A DNA stretch of 36,114 bases from an uncultured Aureispira sp. (GTDB taxonomy: Bacteria; Bacteroidota; Bacteroidia; Chitinophagales; Saprospiraceae). Location: NCBI GenBank assembly GCA_937942475.1, contig CALDEP010000311.1, forward strand, positions 1 to 36,114, written 5' to 3'. The position numbers and the translations under genes were made by a program. Shown here in pieces: positions 34,528 through 36,114 of this stretch. The notes beneath the pieces are model-generated. The model saw nothing but the letters and a program-made list of their open reading frames with translations, was not told the origin of the DNA and did not search any database. Numbering within the stretch: the first letter of the stretch is position 1; each line of letters opens with the position of its first letter.

Positions 34528-34535
34528 TATCTTTA
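34528..34535 (+). promoter_or_regulatory. Possible -7 element for cca
   Basis: TATCTTTA differs from TAnnTTTG by the last base and lies 55 bp before the cca start codon. No TTG is found at the expected distance upstream, so cca may instead be read from the upstream gene. Confidence 0.25.
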
Positions 34536-34590
34536 GCACGCAATTTTTTAGAAATTACCCAAGAGTACCCTAGACTAATTAACCAAGAAC

Positions 34591-36006
34591 ATGCAAATCG
34601 AAATAAAGGAAAACGAGCAAAAGATATTTAACTTGTTGAGTGAATCAGCAAAAGAATTAGGCTTTCCAACCTACATCATTGGGGGCTATGTTAGAGATCG
34701 ATTGCTTCAACGGCCGTCCAAAGATATGGACATTGTTTGTGTGGGAAGTGGGATTGAGTTGGCTGAAAAATTAGCCACTAAATTGCATCCCAAACCAAAA
34801 GTGATTGTTTACAAGCGCTTTGGAACGGCAATGGTGAATTTCAAAGATTTGGAATTGGAATTTGTAGGCGCTCGAAAAGAGTCTTACCGACAAGAGTCTC
34901 GCAAGCCAATTGTGGAAAATGGAACCTTGGAAGACGACCAAAATCGTCGTGATTTTACGATCAATGCTTTGGCAATCAGCCTAAATGCGGATAACTATGC
35001 TACGTTGGTTGATCCTTTTGGAGGGGTAAAACATTTGGAAGAAAAACGCATTTTAACGCCTCTTGACCCTAACATTACCTTTTCAGATGATCCTTTGAGA
35101 ATGTTGCGGGCAATTCGTTTTGCGACACAACTCAATTTCACGATAGATAAAGCGACTTTAAAAGCAATTTCAGATCAAAAAGAGCGCATTCGAATCATCT
35201 CACAAGAGCGCATTACGACCGAATTGCAAAAAATAATGGCAACGGACAAGCCTTCTATTGGCTACAAATTGTTGTTTGATACAGGTTTGTTAAAATTAAT
35301 TTTCCCAGCTTTAACAGCCATGCATGGTGTGGAGTATAAAAATGGGCAAGGGCACAAAGATAATTTTTACCACACGCTACAAGTTTTAGATAATATTGCC
35401 AAAGTAAGTGATAACATTTGGTTGCGTTGGGTGGCGGTTTTGCACGATATTGCGAAACCCTTGACGAAGCGTTATGTAGACGGGCAAGGATGGACCTTTC
35501 ATGGTCACGAGGCTTTGGGGGCTCGCTTTGTTCCTAAGTTTTTTAGAAGAATGAAATTGCCGATGGGCAATGAAATGAAATATGTGCAAAAACTAGTCGG
35601 TTTGCACCAACGTCCTGTGGTCTTAACAAAAGAAGAAATTACAGATTCTGCTTTGCGTCGCTTGATGTTTGAAGCAGGGGAAGACATTGACGATTTGTTG
35701 TTGTTTTGTGGGGCAGATTCTACTTCTAAGTTCCAATGGAAGTTGGATAAATATGCAAAAAACTTAAAGGTACTAACCGCTAAAATTGCAGAGTTAGAAG
35801 AAAATGATCGCCTTAGAAACTGGCAGCCGCCTATCTCTGGAGAGGTGATCATGGAAACGTTTAATCTAAAACCTTGTCGAGAAGTAGGGCAAATTAAGAA
35901 TAGTATTCGAGAAGCTATTCTCGATGGTGATATTCAAAATGGGTATCAAGAGGCCTTTGATTTTATGATTAGAAAGGCGAAAGAATTGGGCTTGGAGCCT
36001 GTTTAG
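34591..36006 (+). CDS. cca: CCA-adding tRNA nucleotidyltransferase with HD domain
   Basis: 471 residues. The class II nucleotidyltransferase head has IIGGYVRDRLL (29-39), the metal-binding pair D45/D47 in KDMDIV, and RRDFTINALA (119-128), followed by DPFGG (141-145) and the neck motif DPLRMLRAIRFATQL (167-181). The second half is an HD domain: H261, LHDIAKP with H285/D286, and TFHGHE (302-307). The enzyme builds or repairs the 3'-CCA end of tRNAs; the HD part may have phosphohydrolase activity. Head-HD architecture and length are usual for Bacteroidota. The start ATG is supported by immediate family similarity (KIFNLLSESAKELGFPTYIIGG). Confidence 0.93.
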   Translation: MQIEIKENEQKIFNLLSESAKELGFPTYIIGGYVRDRLLQRPSKDMDIVCVGSGIELAEKLATKLHPKPKVIVYKRFGTAMVNFKDLELEFVGARKESYRQESRKPIVENGTLEDDQNRRDFTINALAISLNADNYATLVDPFGGVKHLEEKRILTPLDPNITFSDDPLRMLRAIRFATQLNFTIDKATLKAISDQKERIRIISQERITTELQKIMATDKPSIGYKLLFDTGLLKLIFPALTAMHGVEYKNGQGHKDNFYHTLQVLDNIAKVSDNIWLRWVAVLHDIAKPLTKRYVDGQGWTFHGHEALGARFVPKFFRRMKLPMGNEMKYVQKLVGLHQRPVVLTKEEITDSALRRLMFEAGEDIDDLLLFCGADSTSKFQWKLDKYAKNLKVLTAKIAELEENDRLRNWQPPISGEVIMETFNLKPCREVGQIKNSIREAILDGDIQNGYQEAFDFMIRKAKELGLEPV

Positions 36007-36050
36007 TGAAAAGGCTTACACCTTGCAAGGGGAGATCAACTTATTAAAAA

Positions 36051-36114
36051 ATGAAGGACATGCAAGCAAAAAAAGACCTCAGAACAGCTATTGAAGCCCA
36101 ACGAAATGCGATTC
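36051..36114 (+). CDS. Start of a further gene, cut by the window edge; possibly 5-formyltetrahydrofolate cyclo-ligase
   Basis: An open frame starts at ATG 36051, 44 bp after cca on the same strand, and runs to the edge: MKDMQAKKDLRTAIEAQRNA. The KKxLRxxIxxxR pattern is like the N-terminus of 5-formyltetrahydrofolate cyclo-ligases, but 21 residues are too few to be sure. The second Met (36060) is an alternative start. Confidence 0.45.
   Translation, partial: MKDMQAKKDLRTAIEAQRNAI

Noticed and set aside
1-36114. tRNA, rRNA, riboswitch or CRISPR array
   Set aside because: I looked for T-loop sequences, regularly spaced repeats and familiar aptamer motifs and found none outside coding sequence.

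Overview
The window looks like the chromosome of a low-GC member of the Bacteroidota, most likely the Saprospiria (Aureispira- or Saprospira-like). The evidence is a giant secreted protein ending in a type IX secretion (T9SS) sorting domain, a propeller/Y_Y_Y sensor kinase paired with a LytTR regulator, signal peptides ending in A-Q, the near absence of Shine-Dalgarno sequences, and TAnnTTTG-type promoter elements. The class assignment is inference; the phylum is well supported.

Layout. 1-212: 5' part of tadA (minus), cut by the window edge. 448-3373: a TolC-like outer-membrane factor and a MacA/HlyD-like adaptor, with no inner-membrane pump beside them. 3434-7139 (minus): a sensor kinase and its LytTR response regulator, convergent with the efflux genes across a bidirectional terminator. 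7140-7858: a regulatory gap with a fold-back repeat (second copy at 1798-1994) and a 21-bp tandem direct repeat with LytTR-operator geometry. 7859-13147: a 1762-residue T9SS substrate. 13462-15889 (minus): a modified C15 (pyroglutamyl peptidase-like) protein with a long Ser/Gln-rich N-terminal part, followed by a small exported protein; together they resemble an effector/immunity pair. 16410-18599: a PpiD/SurA-like foldase, preceded by an unassigned hairpin plus terminator. 18813-19565 (minus): an exported TPR protein. 19937-29344 (minus): two very large paralogous SF1 helicases. 29821-33708 (minus): fadD and a TMTC-like membrane/TPR protein. 33925-36114: a YrdC/Sua5-family protein, cca, and the start of another gene.

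The most interesting locus is the helicase pair. Both proteins have a DUF4011-like N-terminus, Walker A, a long helical insertion, Walker B and the remaining SF1 motifs, and a Vsr/MTES_1575-like nuclease fold, the architecture of the candidate anti-phage protein Hhe. The downstream copy is longer because two modules in the insertion, one of 55 and one of about 161 residues, are each present three times instead of once; matched landmarks account for essentially all the extra length. The nuclease-like ends of both appear to lack the usual catalytic residues.

Other notable items are the fold-back repeat family (about 197 bp, one copy flanked by an 8-bp direct repeat), the candidate LytTR operator between the two-component genes and the giant T9SS protein, and the C15-like protein whose nucleophilic Cys is replaced by Ser. 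I saw no tRNA, rRNA, CRISPR array or intact insertion sequence.
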